DNA of 64,000 nt from JANMES01 sp038329865. Lineage in GTDB: Bacteria; Planctomycetota; Phycisphaerae; Tepidisphaerales; Tepidisphaeraceae. Shown here piece by piece: positions 1 to 7,988 of this stretch (positions are counted from its first letter, which is position 1; each line of letters opens with the position of its first letter). The translations under genes and the position numbers were made by a program. The notes beneath the pieces are model-generated. The model worked only from the letters and a program-made list of their open reading frames with translations. It was not told the DNA's origin and made no database searches. The DNA lies in assembly GCA_038329865.1 (NCBI GenBank), contig JBBQNK010000006.1:1-64000 (forward strand), given 5' to 3'.

Positions 1-67
1 CCTTCCCGCCCAGAGCGAACAGCGGATCGGATTTGATCCGCCCCAGCGTCGCGGCGATAATAGCCAT
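1..67 (-). CDS. Unidentified protein, 5' end only
   Basis: The first 22 codons of a minus-strand gene are present before the window edge, reading MAIIAATLGRIKSDPLFALG and two more residues. An AGGAGG Shine-Dalgarno site lies 6 nt before the ATG at 67, which makes this a convincing gene start although the product cannot be named from so little sequence. The same Shine-Dalgarno bases can pair with an upstream CCTCCTGT complement (separate entry). Confidence 0.6.
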   Translation of the reverse strand, partial: MAIIAATLGRIKSDPLFALGGK

Positions 68-73
68 CCGTGG

Positions 74-118
74 CCTCCTGTTGGTTGGTGACTTCAGCAC
101 CACCATTCTGACAGGAGG
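74..118 (-). promoter_or_regulatory. Hairpin that can sequester the Shine-Dalgarno site of the 1-67 gene
   Basis: On the minus strand, CCTCCTGT (complement of 111-118) can pair over 8 bp with ACAGGAGG (complement of 74-81), the Shine-Dalgarno region of the gene starting at 67. A 4-bp inner stem, GGTG/CACC (87-90 with 98-101), would extend the fold. The pairing is visible in sequence; a role in translation control is inference. Confidence 0.35.
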
Positions 119-228
119 TCACGTCTTGCGCGAATATCTTAAATGCAATCGCAGCGCGGAGTTACGCACTAAGCTAATGGCGTTCGGGTCACTCCTGATA
201 CTTTGCTCCGGGGCGATTTCAAGTCCTG

Positions 229-552
229 TCACGCCGCGCGCGACCCAGCTATTGCTTTCCCGATGACCTGCCGAGTCGCGCCCATCGCGAGGAGGGCTTT
301 GCAGATTAGATCGAGGCTGACGTCCGGGCTGGCGGCTTCGAGTTTGGCGATGCGCGACTGGCTTGAACCGACGCGGCGGGCCAACTCGGACTGCGTGAGT
401 CGGGCGGCCTGGCGCGCGGAGCGGAGCATACAGTTCAGCCGCACCTTCAGGTCGATCAAGGCCGACTCCTCGTCGGAGTGGCCGAGAAATTCCGGAGCAC
501 TTCCAACCTTGAAACCGGCGGATTCGAGTTTTTTCTTTTTACTTCTCTTCAT
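229..552 (-). CDS. XRE-family helix-turn-helix transcriptional regulator (HigA antitoxin-like)
   Basis: This 107-residue protein has a lysine-rich start and one HTH_3-type domain at about residues 36-95. The segment LTQSELARRVGSSQSRIAKL is the helix-turn-helix, with the usual Q-S-x-I-A-x-L recognition-helix pattern. Proteins of this size and layout are often antitoxins of HigBA-type modules or autoregulated repressors. No RelE/HigB-like toxin ORF lies on either side, so it is either solitary or has lost its partner. Two perfect inverted repeats lie immediately upstream in an AT-rich stretch and are good candidates for its own operators. Placement in the family is confident; the antitoxin role is not. 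Confidence 0.8.
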   Translation of the reverse strand: MKRSKKKKLESAGFKVGSAPEFLGHSDEESALIDLKVRLNCMLRSARQAARLTQSELARRVGSSQSRIAKLEAASPDVSLDLICKALLAMGATRQVIGKAIAGSRAA

Positions 553-564
553 GGTCCCACATGT

Positions 565-610
565 ATGTCAGATTTGACATGATTAAAAATAACAAAACTG
601 TTCAGTTTTG
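565..610. promoter_or_regulatory. Two palindromic operator candidates upstream of the XRE regulator
   Basis: ATGTCA-GATT-TGACAT (565-580) and CAAAACTG-TT-CAGTTTTG (593-610) are perfect inverted repeats with 6 and 8 bp arms. They lie 13 and 41 nt before the ATG of the XRE gene in a stretch much richer in A/T than its surroundings. Autoregulation through such sites is typical of XRE repressors, but binding here is inferred. Confidence 0.45.
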
Positions 611-667
611 CGATCATTGAATTAATCCGTCAGGAAAAGGCTAGACCCAAACGAACGCCGAACTAAG

Positions 668-928
668 ATGCGGGCCATGCAGACTTACGCACATGCGGTT
701 CACGTCAGCGGGCCGGTGAAATCATTTCCGAATCGGTTTGCGGCGCTCGATGCGCTGTTGTCGGCCGTCACGTCGGCGGGGCGGGTGGTGGAGCGGGCGG
801 CGATTCCGGGGGACTCGGGGTTGGATGCGATGCTGATTTTCGCTGAGGCCGGGAGCGAGGACGCGTTTTTGATTTCGCGGATCAATGACCACACGTTCAT
901 GATCGTGCGCCGGCCGCGGGCGGGGTAG
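668..928 (+). CDS. Small hypothetical protein
   Basis: An 86-codon ORF with the GC-rich third positions seen in neighbouring genes; a second in-frame ATG at 677 is an alternative start. The product is a soluble protein with no signal peptide or membrane span and no motif I recognise. It begins about 115 nt from the divergently transcribed XRE gene, so the two share the AT-rich region with the palindromes. Coding is likely but not certain; function is unknown. Confidence 0.5.
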   Translation: MRAMQTYAHAVHVSGPVKSFPNRFAALDALLSAVTSAGRVVERAAIPGDSGLDAMLIFAEAGSEDAFLISRINDHTFMIVRRPRAG

Positions 929-1078
929 GGGTTTCCTTTTTTTAAACTGCTGTTCCCCGATGCGGAAAACAGTAATGCCCCCAAACGACTTGAGCTGTTG
1001 TGAGGTAAGATCGAATCCCGCCGCGGCTGTCCGTTGATGTACGATGGCCGGCGGGGATGATTTACCCAGGAGCTTGCC

Positions 1079-1549
1079 ATGTTTCGTTCGAGCGGACTTG
1101 CGTTGGTTGTTGTCGCGTTGGCCGGTCTGGCGGGGTGTGCGTCCAGCGGGGGCTCGTCGGGGAGCGGCACTAGCCGGTCGGGGTCGGTCACGAACAGCTT
1201 CGACGAGATGACATCGACGCAGATCGCCGCGTGGGCGGCCACCTCGAAGTATCCGCAGTCGCCGCCGGTGAAGAAGATGGACGTGACGGTCATCGTCTAC
1301 AAGGACAAGAATTTCATCAAGGTTTACAACCTGAGCGGCGTGCCGATCCGCAACGCCAAGCTGTGGGTGAATAAAACCTTCGTCGCGAAGGTGGATGCGG
1401 TGGCCCCGCAGACGAACCTGGTGATCAACACCGACCGCCTGTACGACGGCGTGGGCAACGTCTTCTCCAAGCAGACGCTGGAGGCCACCACCGTGCAGCT
1501 CGAAATGGACGGCGGATTGTACGACCTGCTCGGGCCGGTGGCGGAATAG
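1079..1549 (+). CDS. Small lipoprotein of unknown function
   Basis: The 156-residue product starts with a lipoprotein signal peptide (MFRSSGLALVVVALAGLAGC, lipobox LAGC) followed by a Gly/Ser-rich linker. The mature part is rich in beta-prone segments (about residues 60-150) without a motif I can assign. An AGGAG Shine-Dalgarno site precedes the ATG by 7 nt, fixing the start. It would be lipid-anchored in the cell envelope. It is monocistronic, with a gap of almost 500 nt before the convergent sdhB gene. Lipoprotein status is well supported; role unknown. Confidence 0.8.
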   Translation: MFRSSGLALVVVALAGLAGCASSGGSSGSGTSRSGSVTNSFDEMTSTQIAAWAATSKYPQSPPVKKMDVTVIVYKDKNFIKVYNLSGVPIRNAKLWVNKTFVAKVDAVAPQTNLVINTDRLYDGVGNVFSKQTLEATTVQLEMDGGLYDLLGPVAE

Positions 1550-1730
1550 CGGGGGGCCACGAGTTCCCGCGGACGCTGAATTCCTGTTTATGCTCAAATC
1601 CTGCTGGGGGCGTGTTGCTGCTCACGCGGCGTGTGCCTGCGAGGGACTGTCACGTCACGGGAAGATTGCGTTTCCTCAACACATCGTGAATCGTGCGCGC
1701 TTTTACGAGCCGACGGGTACGTCGTCTCGT

Positions 1731-1750
1731 GACAGGCAGGAATGCCTGTC
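1731..1750. repeat. Short palindrome with a GNRA-type loop
   Basis: The sequence GACAGGCA-GGAA-TGCCTGTC gives an 8-bp perfect stem with a GGAA tetraloop. A diverged version lies just downstream (about 1773-1792). Confidence 0.5.
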
Positions 1751-1833
1751 CTACCGGGATGCGACTGCGCGTGACGGAAGGAATGCGCGTCCTTACCGGA
1801 TAAAAACGTAGCGACGTCGGGCGTGTTATGGCG

Positions 1834-1849
1834 TGCCGCTGAAGCGGCA
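1834..1849. repeat. CCGCTGAAGCGG-core palindrome
   Basis: The perfect palindromic unit TGCCGC-TGAA-GCGGCA shares its CCGCTGAAGCGG core with copies at 28528-28550, 30951-31015 (two copies) and 35741-35767. Confidence 0.5.
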
Positions 1850-1900
1850 AGCCCGGGGCGGAAAAAGACGGGGGAATCTCGAAGCAACTTCAGGGATAGC

Positions 1901-1982
1901 GTCATCCCGAGGTACTCCGAGGGATCTCGGACAGCGAGCGGCTGTTGTGCTTCGGAGATCCCTCGGCGTACCTCGGGATGAC
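1901..1982. repeat. Inverted repeat, GTCATCC-type element
   Basis: Arms 1901-1928 and 1955-1982 (28 nt) are reverse complements with one mismatch. The left arm begins GTCATCCCGAGGTACTCCGA. The same element occurs at 11501-11575 as a full copy and at 21332-21357 as a single arm, so it is a dispersed repeat. Confidence 0.75.
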
Positions 1983-2041
1983 GAAATCATCCAACTCACA
2001 CGCTCAAGTTGAAGTCGATTTGCACTGGGCGGCGATTTGCG

Positions 2042-2830
2042 CTATTTGCTGAAAAACTTCTTGATCGTGTACACCGTCGCCTGGCGTTGTACCGCGGCGA
2101 TGGATTCCAGCAGCGGGATTTCCTTCGGGCAGACTTCGACGCAGTTGCCGGCCTTGCCGCAGTCGGCGACGCCGCCTTCCTGCATGAGGGCTTCGAGTCG
2201 CTGGCCGAGGAGCGCTTTGCCGGTCGGGTGGTCGTTGAAGAGCCTTGCCTGGCTGATGACGGCGGCGCCGACGAAGTGGTTGCTCGGCGTGTACTGCGGG
2301 CACGCCTCCAGGCAGCAGCCGCAGGAGATGCAGCGGCTGAGCGGGTAGCGCTCGTCGTTGAGCGCCTCGCTGACGGGCGGTCCGGCGCCGAGGTCGTACG
2401 TGCCGTCGATCGGCACCCAGGCTTTTACTTTTTTCAGATCGTTGAAGAGCCGGCTGCGATCGACCCAGAGGTCGCGGACGATCGGGAACTTGGTCATCGG
2501 CTCGAGGGTGATGGTTTCGCCGTTGGGGGCGATGGTATCCACCAGGGCCGAGCAGGATTGGCGGACGTGGCCGTTCACGAGCATGGTGCAGGCGCCGCAG
2601 ACTTCCTCAAGGCAGCCGCTGTCCCACACGGGCGAGCTGACAGCCTGGCCGTGCGTGGTCGTGGGGTGCGCGGCGATGTACTGCAGGCAGGAGATGAGGT
2701 TCATGTTCGGCCGGTAGGGGATGGCGAACTCCTCCCACCGGGAGGTGCTCTTGGGCCCGTCCTGCCGCTTGATGCGGATGGTGATCTTGCGGTCGGTCGA
2801 TGGTGTTGAATCAGTAGTCGTCGGATTCAT
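2042..2830 (-). CDS. sdhB: Succinate dehydrogenase/fumarate reductase iron-sulfur subunit
   Basis: This subunit carries electrons from the flavoprotein to the quinone site of complex II at the inner face of the membrane. The 262-residue sequence has all three cluster motifs: 2Fe-2S (C73, C78, C81, C93), CISCGCCLEACP at 167-178, and C224/C230/C234. Length is normal for SdhB. No sdhA or sdhC gene is next to it: downstream is a gene desert and upstream lies the pilus operon. The ATG at 2830 is preceded 11 nt upstream by a strong hairpin and no Shine-Dalgarno site. Family assignment is firm; the separation from its partner genes is unusual. Confidence 0.93.
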   Translation of the reverse strand: MNPTTTDSTPSTDRKITIRIKRQDGPKSTSRWEEFAIPYRPNMNLISCLQYIAAHPTTTHGQAVSSPVWDSGCLEEVCGACTMLVNGHVRQSCSALVDTIAPNGETITLEPMTKFPIVRDLWVDRSRLFNDLKKVKAWVPIDGTYDLGAGPPVSEALNDERYPLSRCISCGCCLEACPQYTPSNHFVGAAVISQARLFNDHPTGKALLGQRLEALMQEGGVADCGKAGNCVEVCPKEIPLLESIAAVQRQATVYTIKKFFSK

Positions 2831-2841
2831 ATCAAAATGTT

Positions 2842-2874
2842 ACGGGCCGTTGTCTTTAGAGACAAGCGGCCCGT
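2842..2874 (-). terminator. Hairpin between the pilus operon and sdhB
   Basis: Arms 2842-2855 and 2860-2874 form a 14-bp stem with one bulged base and a 4-nt loop. On the minus strand it is followed only by a weak T-rich stretch (AACATTTTG). It lies between the stop of the 2928-4628 gene and the sdhB start, so it may end pilus-operon transcripts or shape the sdhB leader. Confidence 0.45.
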
Positions 2875-2927
2875 GAACTTAAGCGGATTTACACATTGCC
2901 GGAGGAATCAATGCTCCAGCGTGACGG

Positions 2928-4628
2928 CTAATGCGCTTCCTTTTTCAGGTTGTCGTAATCGGGATTTTTTTCGTCCGATTTCTTGTAGCGGGTGATGAGA
3001 TTCCCGCTGTCGTCCATCAGGATGATCTCCGCATCGCTGTTGCCGATCGACCGGGCGTCGACGAGCGTGAGCTTGAGATTCGGGTCGATCAAATCGCCCG
3101 GCGAAACGGCCACCGAGTTGCGAACGACGCCGTTCACGTCCCAGGTGAAGACGTCAAACTTCACGACGGTGTCGTTCTTGTGATCGAAGAAAGTCGAAAC
3201 GAAATAGCTGGTCGTATCGGGGATGGTGACCGCCTGCGTGGGCACGCTCAGCGGGCTGTTGATCGCGAACTGGTCGGCCCAGCCGGGGTTGCCGGGCGGG
3301 CAGACGTTCTTGAAAAGGAAGACCGGGTTGCTGATCGTGTAACGGATCTGGTACTGGTAGGTCTTGCCGCTCTGGACGGTGAGATCGTGAGCCCAGATGG
3401 TGACATCGGTCGAGTTGCTGGGGGAGAACGGCCCGGCCGGCGCTTCGCCGACGGCGTTGCCTGGCGGCAGCGGGACTGCGGGCGGTTGGCCGGGTTGGCC
3501 GGGCTGACCAGCGGGACGCGGCGGGACGTATCCGCCGTTGCCGACATCAGCGCCGCCCATGCCGCCTTGGCCGTCATTTGGGGACGGGGCGAGCTGCATC
3601 GCATTCATCACGACGACGCCGGGGAAGCCGTTGATGGCTTTTCCGACGGGTCGACCGCCATTGCCGCGGGTGCCGCCCGGCGTACGCGGAGGCCGTGTCG
3701 GCGGGACTCTGGGCGTCGGCGGCGGGGCGACGGGCGGTGGCGTTGGCACGGTCGGCTGGGCGACCTCGCCGACTTTGACCAGAGGCTGGCCCGGCTTGCG
3801 CCAGCCGTCGCCCTTGGTCACCGTGAAGAATTCGGGCTGGCAGATGACCTTTTGCGCCGTGGCCGCGGCGGCCTTGAACTGCAACTCTTCCTGCGGCTTG
3901 TTGCCGGGGAAAGTAGTCAGGCCGGCCGGGGGTGCTGCGTTGTTGTTCAAGTCGACCGGGAGCGAAGTGATCGTCACCGGATTTCCGAATTGGCCGTTGG
4001 GCAGGAGCTCGGTTCGCACGATCTCCACCTTCAGGAACATCGTCAGCTGCGCGGGCGGGAAGTCCAGCTTTGGAATGTTGGCATCTTCAAAGGCTTTCCG
4101 CATGTCCGCCATTGGAACGGCAGCGAATACGGTCGCCCAAAGCTGCCGCTGCTGTCCGCCCGCGGCGCCGCCACCGACTGCGGCACCATTGATGATCGAT
4201 TTGCCGGAGGTGACATCGGGATTCACCGGCGCCGGGATGACCGGCAGGTGCGTGATTTTCTCTCCAGTTGGCGTCGGCGGCGTCGGCAGTGTAATCCCCA
4301 TTTGGATCAGCGAAGGAATCCAATTCCCCACAAGCAGCATCGGCCGCTCGTCCGCCAACGCGAGCTTACGCTTCACTTGCACGGTGTAATCATTCTTCAG
4401 CGGCGGCAGCACCTGGTTGTTGCCGATTTGATCCTGAAGTGTCTTGATCGTGTTTTCTTCAATGTACTGATCGACGTTGCTCGCTACGAGCTCGGTGCGG
4501 TTGACTTCAACGGTCGCCGTCTTCGAGGCCAGCACGTTGTCATACACCATGAAAAACAACCACAGCACGCCCAAACCAAGGGCCAGCCACTGGGCGTTTT
4601 TCTCGAGAAATTCTTTGACTTTGTTCAT
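2928..4628 (-). CDS. Single-span membrane protein of the PilM-type operon (third gene)
   Basis: The 566-residue protein has one N-terminal membrane span (about residues 13-30, QWLALGLGVLWLFFMVYDNV), a mixed periplasmic part, a Pro-rich low-complexity region (about 290-325), a Gly/Pro-rich region (about 350-390) and a C-terminal beta-rich part. The topology resembles inner-membrane alignment proteins of type IV pilus/type II secretion systems (PilO/PilP-like), but I see no sequence motif that proves it. It follows the 4673-5968 gene by 44 nt, with a GAGG-type Shine-Dalgarno site, so it is probably the last gene of the operon. Specific role unknown. Confidence 0.7.
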   Translation of the reverse strand: MNKVKEFLEKNAQWLALGLGVLWLFFMVYDNVLASKTATVEVNRTELVASNVDQYIEENTIKTLQDQIGNNQVLPPLKNDYTVQVKRKLALADERPMLLVGNWIPSLIQMGITLPTPPTPTGEKITHLPVIPAPVNPDVTSGKSIINGAAVGGGAAGGQQRQLWATVFAAVPMADMRKAFEDANIPKLDFPPAQLTMFLKVEIVRTELLPNGQFGNPVTITSLPVDLNNNAAPPAGLTTFPGNKPQEELQFKAAAATAQKVICQPEFFTVTKGDGWRKPGQPLVKVGEVAQPTVPTPPPVAPPPTPRVPPTRPPRTPGGTRGNGGRPVGKAINGFPGVVVMNAMQLAPSPNDGQGGMGGADVGNGGYVPPRPAGQPGQPGQPPAVPLPPGNAVGEAPAGPFSPSNSTDVTIWAHDLTVQSGKTYQYQIRYTISNPVFLFKNVCPPGNPGWADQFAINSPLSVPTQAVTIPDTTSYFVSTFFDHKNDTVVKFDVFTWDVNGVVRNSVAVSPGDLIDPNLKLTLVDARSIGNSDAEIILMDDSGNLITRYKKSDEKNPDYDNLKKEAH

Positions 4629-4672
4629 AAGTACCTCGTCCGGTCAGGGAGAGTTCGAATCATTCGATCAAC

Positions 4673-5968
4673 CTACGACCCCGCAGGCACCGCGCCGCCC
4701 GCCAGGATGCGCTTCACCGTATCGGGCATCAGCGGCAGCGTCCATTCGCGAAGGAACAGCGCCTCGCAACGAAGCGTAATGTGAACGACAGGTTCCGCGC
4801 CGTAGAAATAACCAGCGGCGTCGGCGGCGTTGGTGTCTTCGGTGGTGATCGATTCGATCGTCAGCACCGATATCAGCCGATTCCTCGCGATGGTGTCGAT
4901 GACGAACGGAATATCCTTGGACGTTACGACCAGCTCAAGATGGAACTGGATGACGTCGTACATGTTGCAGGTGGTTCGGCCGCTGGGCGAAACCTTGGGA
5001 TCGATCGGGACCGGCGTCTTGGAATCCGCAGTGAGGATTGCGCCGGTGGCGTCGGGGGCCGGGGGCGCCGGCGCGACGGCGACCTTCCCGCCGGTGAAGA
5101 GCATGCCCTGGTCCTGGCCGAAGATATCGAGGCGCACAATGCGTTTGATAGGGGCAGTGGTGACGTCGGCGGCCTTGGCGTTGGCCTCGGCGATGGCTTT
5201 GGCGACGTCTTCCTGCACCCACAGCGCCATCTGCGACCACCAGATTTTGCGTGGATCAGGGGGCCCGAATCCCGCCTTAGCGACGGCCTGATCGACAGGC
5301 AGCGCGTCCGGCAGGCAATACACTTTGCACCCGCGGGCGCGGTCCTGCCGCATCTTCAATGGAAGCGCCGCCTCTTCGGCGTGGAACTGCGCCATCACCG
5401 GCTCTTCGTTGTAAGCCTTGCCGCCGTTGACGTCGGGGATGATCTGCGGCTTGTACTTGGTCTCGAGGATGTGATCCGCCTCAGCCTTGATATCCGCGGC
5501 AGTCGGCGGGGCGCCGGCCCTGAGGATTTCAGTGTAGATCGTGCCGGTCGGCCCGGTCCGTGCGACATAGGCGATGCGATAGTTCAAAGGCTCAACGCCC
5601 GAGGCCGACGGAAGAACACCGGCTTTCAGTTGGTCGTGGCGATTTTTTTGAACGATGGCATCAAATGCGGCGACGCTTTCGGTGTTGAGCGTATCGCGGA
5701 GGGCTTTCCCGCTGTTGATGATGCTTTGGCTGGGGAACGTTGTCAGCGGAAGCGCGCTGGCCTGGCCGGGAATGATCGGCTGGTACCGCGTCTTGGTCAT
5801 CAGGCTCTGTGCGCTGCTGTAGTTAGCGGCGCTGGCCTTGAGCTTGTTGTGCAGTTCTTCGTGATAACCGCCCAGCGGGATGAACGAGGTGATGATCGCC
5901 GCCAGCGCGATGATCGCGCAGAGGATCCCGACCCAGTACTTGGCGAGAATTGTTTTTAGTTGATCCAT
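4673..5968 (-). CDS. Single-span membrane protein of the PilM-type operon (second gene)
   Basis: The 431-residue product starts with a short cytoplasmic tail and one membrane span (about residues 11-32, YWVGILCAIIALAAIITSFI) followed by a coiled-coil-prone stretch (YHEELHNKLKASAANYSSAQ) and a large periplasmic part. This is the layout of PilN/PilO-like inner-membrane alignment subunits. It begins 37 nt after the pilM-like gene. Assignment as a PilO-like partner comes from topology and operon position, not from a recognisable signature. Confidence 0.7.
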   Translation of the reverse strand: MDQLKTILAKYWVGILCAIIALAAIITSFIPLGGYHEELHNKLKASAANYSSAQSLMTKTRYQPIIPGQASALPLTTFPSQSIINSGKALRDTLNTESVAAFDAIVQKNRHDQLKAGVLPSASGVEPLNYRIAYVARTGPTGTIYTEILRAGAPPTAADIKAEADHILETKYKPQIIPDVNGGKAYNEEPVMAQFHAEEAALPLKMRQDRARGCKVYCLPDALPVDQAVAKAGFGPPDPRKIWWSQMALWVQEDVAKAIAEANAKAADVTTAPIKRIVRLDIFGQDQGMLFTGGKVAVAPAPPAPDATGAILTADSKTPVPIDPKVSPSGRTTCNMYDVIQFHLELVVTSKDIPFVIDTIARNRLISVLTIESITTEDTNAADAAGYFYGAEPVVHITLRCEALFLREWTLPLMPDTVKRILAGGAVPAGS

Positions 5969-6005
5969 GATGCTCTAACTCTTGGTTACTCGTTTCCTGT
6001 TTCCG

Positions 6006-7988
6006 CTACTCCGCCGGTGTTGCCGGCTTGACTGGCGGGGGATCGACCACCACTGCAATCAGCAGCGTGGCTTGCAAGTCATTCTGCATATCCTCACCGG
6101 TGATTGGGTCTTTCATAGGATCGACCGGCGGCGGTCCGCCCGGCGTTGAGGGCACTACCGCCATGCCGGGCATGTCCTTAAGCTGCGACGCCCGCGCGAC
6201 CAGCGCCCGTGCGACGTAGTATGGACGGCTGGGGTTCACGCCGGGGCGGGCAATCTGATTGACCAGTGTTTTGAGGTATCGTTCGGAAATCCACGGCGAG
6301 CCCTTAGCGCTGGGCGTGGTGCAGTGAATCGTGATGAGATAGCCACGTAACCCCTCCGCGCCGGCGGGTGCCGTTCCTCCCGGCCCGGCGGGCGTTCCCA
6401 TGCCGGCCATTCCGCCCATGCCACCCTGGTCACTGGGTCCACCCAAGCCGCCCGGGTCGAATCCCGGTCGATTGGAACCGCCGATCGACTTGGCGAGCCT
6501 GCCGAAGACGTCGTCTGCAACGCCCAGCGTCGGCGTTAGATCGGGGACGTATTCGGTGCTGATCGAATCGACGTAGATGAAGTCACGATTTGATCGGACC
6601 GGCGGTTTGTTGGCTGTTTCAATCGGTAAATTGGCGTAAAGATCGCCCAGCAGGTGCGACCAGAGCGTGCGATCCGGAAAGAGCGATTCGACGTTCGCCA
6701 GGCGCGTCCGCGCATCGGCGCCGGAGGTTTCAATTTCGTCCCACTCGCCGCTGAGCGTCTGGCCCTTATGAATCGTGGTCGTGATGTTCGTGCGGACCGA
6801 TTCCTGCCCTTCGTAGTTCAGATTTCGCACGTAGTACGTGCCGAAATTCACGCCGGCTGTGCCCACCACCATCAGGGCGGCGGCGGCGGCGAACCACTTG
6901 CTCTTGGCGCGCCACGCGCGATCGCGCTGGATCGCCTGCGGCAGGAGCGAGCTGGTGATCTTCGCTCCGCCCATCGCCTGCACGGCCAGGCCGTACGCGC
7001 CGATGGTCGAAAGGATGTTCTCGTTGAACGTCGTCGCCATCTTCGCATCGCTGGGCGGGATGGCGCCGACGGAATCGATCCGCTCGACCGGCAGTTGCAA
7101 GTTCTGCTGAAGATATTTCTGCAACCCCGGCAGCCGGAATGTGCCGCCGAGCGCGATGACCTTGCTGATGCGCGAGTCGCGATGCACCGAGGCGTAGAAG
7201 CCGATGGACCGCTGAATTTCCGCAACGAGCTCCGCGAAGATCGGCCGCATCGCCTGGAAAATCTGCTTGGCGTACTTGCTGGTGGCGGCGTTGCGCTTGA
7301 GGTCTTCGGCCTTCTCGAAATTCAGCTTGAAGCTCTTGACCAGCGACTCGGTGAAGTTGTTTCCGCCGATGGGGATCGAGCGGAGCCAGACGGTTTCGCC
7401 TTCAGCGATGATTAAGTCGGTGTTCTCAGCGCCCAGGTCAACGACCATCGTCGTGCCGGTGATCCTCTGGTCGTAATACACGGCGTTGTAGACCGCGAGA
7501 GGGTTCATCTGCACGACTTCGACGTTCAGGCCGATGTCGGTGAAGTAGCTGATGTTTTTGTTCACCAGGTCTTTGCGCATCGCGAAGATGCCGACTTCAA
7601 CATCGGGCGATTCTTCGTCGCGGAAAAGCTGGTAGGCCCACTCCACGTCGTCGAGCGGGAAGGGGATTTGCTGGATGGCTTCAAACCGGACGATTTCCGG
7701 AATCTTCTTCGCTTCCACCGGCGGCAGCTTGATGAACCGCGCGAAGCTCGACTGCCCGCTCACGCCGATCGCAACGGAGCCGCCTTTCATCGGGTGGCGC
7801 TGCACGAAGTTCGCGATGGCGGTCTGGATCAGTGATTCGCGGTTGTCGCCGGACTGGGAGAGCACGGTTTCGTGCTCGATGACTTCGAAGTCGTCTATTT
7901 TGAGTTGGTTGCCTTCGCGGACAAGTTTGATCGCTTTGAGGGCGCGGTTGCCGACATCGATTCCCCATGCAAAACGGGCACTGGCCAT
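6006..7988 (-). CDS. pilM: Type IV pilus assembly ATPase-like protein PilM with a membrane-spanning C-terminal extension
   Basis: Residues 1 to about 345 are a PilM-type actin-like domain (FAWGIDVGNRALKAIKLV at the start, VVDLGAENTDLIIAEG and VIALGGTFRLPGL in the nucleotide-binding positions). Unlike the usual protein of about 350 residues, this one continues to 660: a membrane span at about 367-390 (KWFAAAAALMVVGTAGVNFG), a PilN-like periplasmic part and a Gly/Pro-rich tail. It therefore looks like a PilM-PilN fusion. PilM normally sits in the cytoplasm and binds the PilN tail, so a covalent link is plausible. GAGGAG lies 5-10 nt before the ATG. It is the first gene of a three-gene operon. 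Confidence 0.85.
   Translation of the reverse strand: MASARFAWGIDVGNRALKAIKLVREGNQLKIDDFEVIEHETVLSQSGDNRESLIQTAIANFVQRHPMKGGSVAIGVSGQSSFARFIKLPPVEAKKIPEIVRFEAIQQIPFPLDDVEWAYQLFRDEESPDVEVGIFAMRKDLVNKNISYFTDIGLNVEVVQMNPLAVYNAVYYDQRITGTTMVVDLGAENTDLIIAEGETVWLRSIPIGGNNFTESLVKSFKLNFEKAEDLKRNAATSKYAKQIFQAMRPIFAELVAEIQRSIGFYASVHRDSRISKVIALGGTFRLPGLQKYLQQNLQLPVERIDSVGAIPPSDAKMATTFNENILSTIGAYGLAVQAMGGAKITSSLLPQAIQRDRAWRAKSKWFAAAAALMVVGTAGVNFGTYYVRNLNYEGQESVRTNITTTIHKGQTLSGEWDEIETSGADARTRLANVESLFPDRTLWSHLLGDLYANLPIETANKPPVRSNRDFIYVDSISTEYVPDLTPTLGVADDVFGRLAKSIGGSNRPGFDPGGLGGPSDQGGMGGMAGMGTPAGPGGTAPAGAEGLRGYLITIHCTTPSAKGSPWISERYLKTLVNQIARPGVNPSRPYYVARALVARASQLKDMPGMAVVPSTPGGPPPVDPMKDPITGEDMQNDLQATLLIAVVVDPPPVKPATPAE

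Larger units (their letters stand above)
1550..2041. other. Non-coding gap with several palindromic repeats
   Basis: I see no credible gene in this gap between two convergent genes. It holds a stem-loop GACAGGCA-GGAA-TGCCTGTC (1731-1750) with a degenerate neighbour at about 1773-1792, a CCGCTGAAGCGG-type palindrome (1834-1849) and a 28-bp inverted repeat (1901-1982). It behaves as a landing zone for short palindromic repeats. Confidence 0.6.

Noticed and set aside
33..266. 77-codon plus-strand ORF at the window start, with AGGAGG before an internal TTG
   Set aside because: It runs over the divergent gene start and the end of the XRE gene. The Shine-Dalgarno-like bases are the complement of the hairpin that includes the minus-strand site.
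2931..4784. Long open frame on the plus strand across the 2928-4628 gene
   Set aside because: It is antisense to a gene with a clear membrane anchor and operon position. The predicted protein is Arg/Asp-rich without any recognisable domain, as expected from the complement of GC-rich coding DNA.
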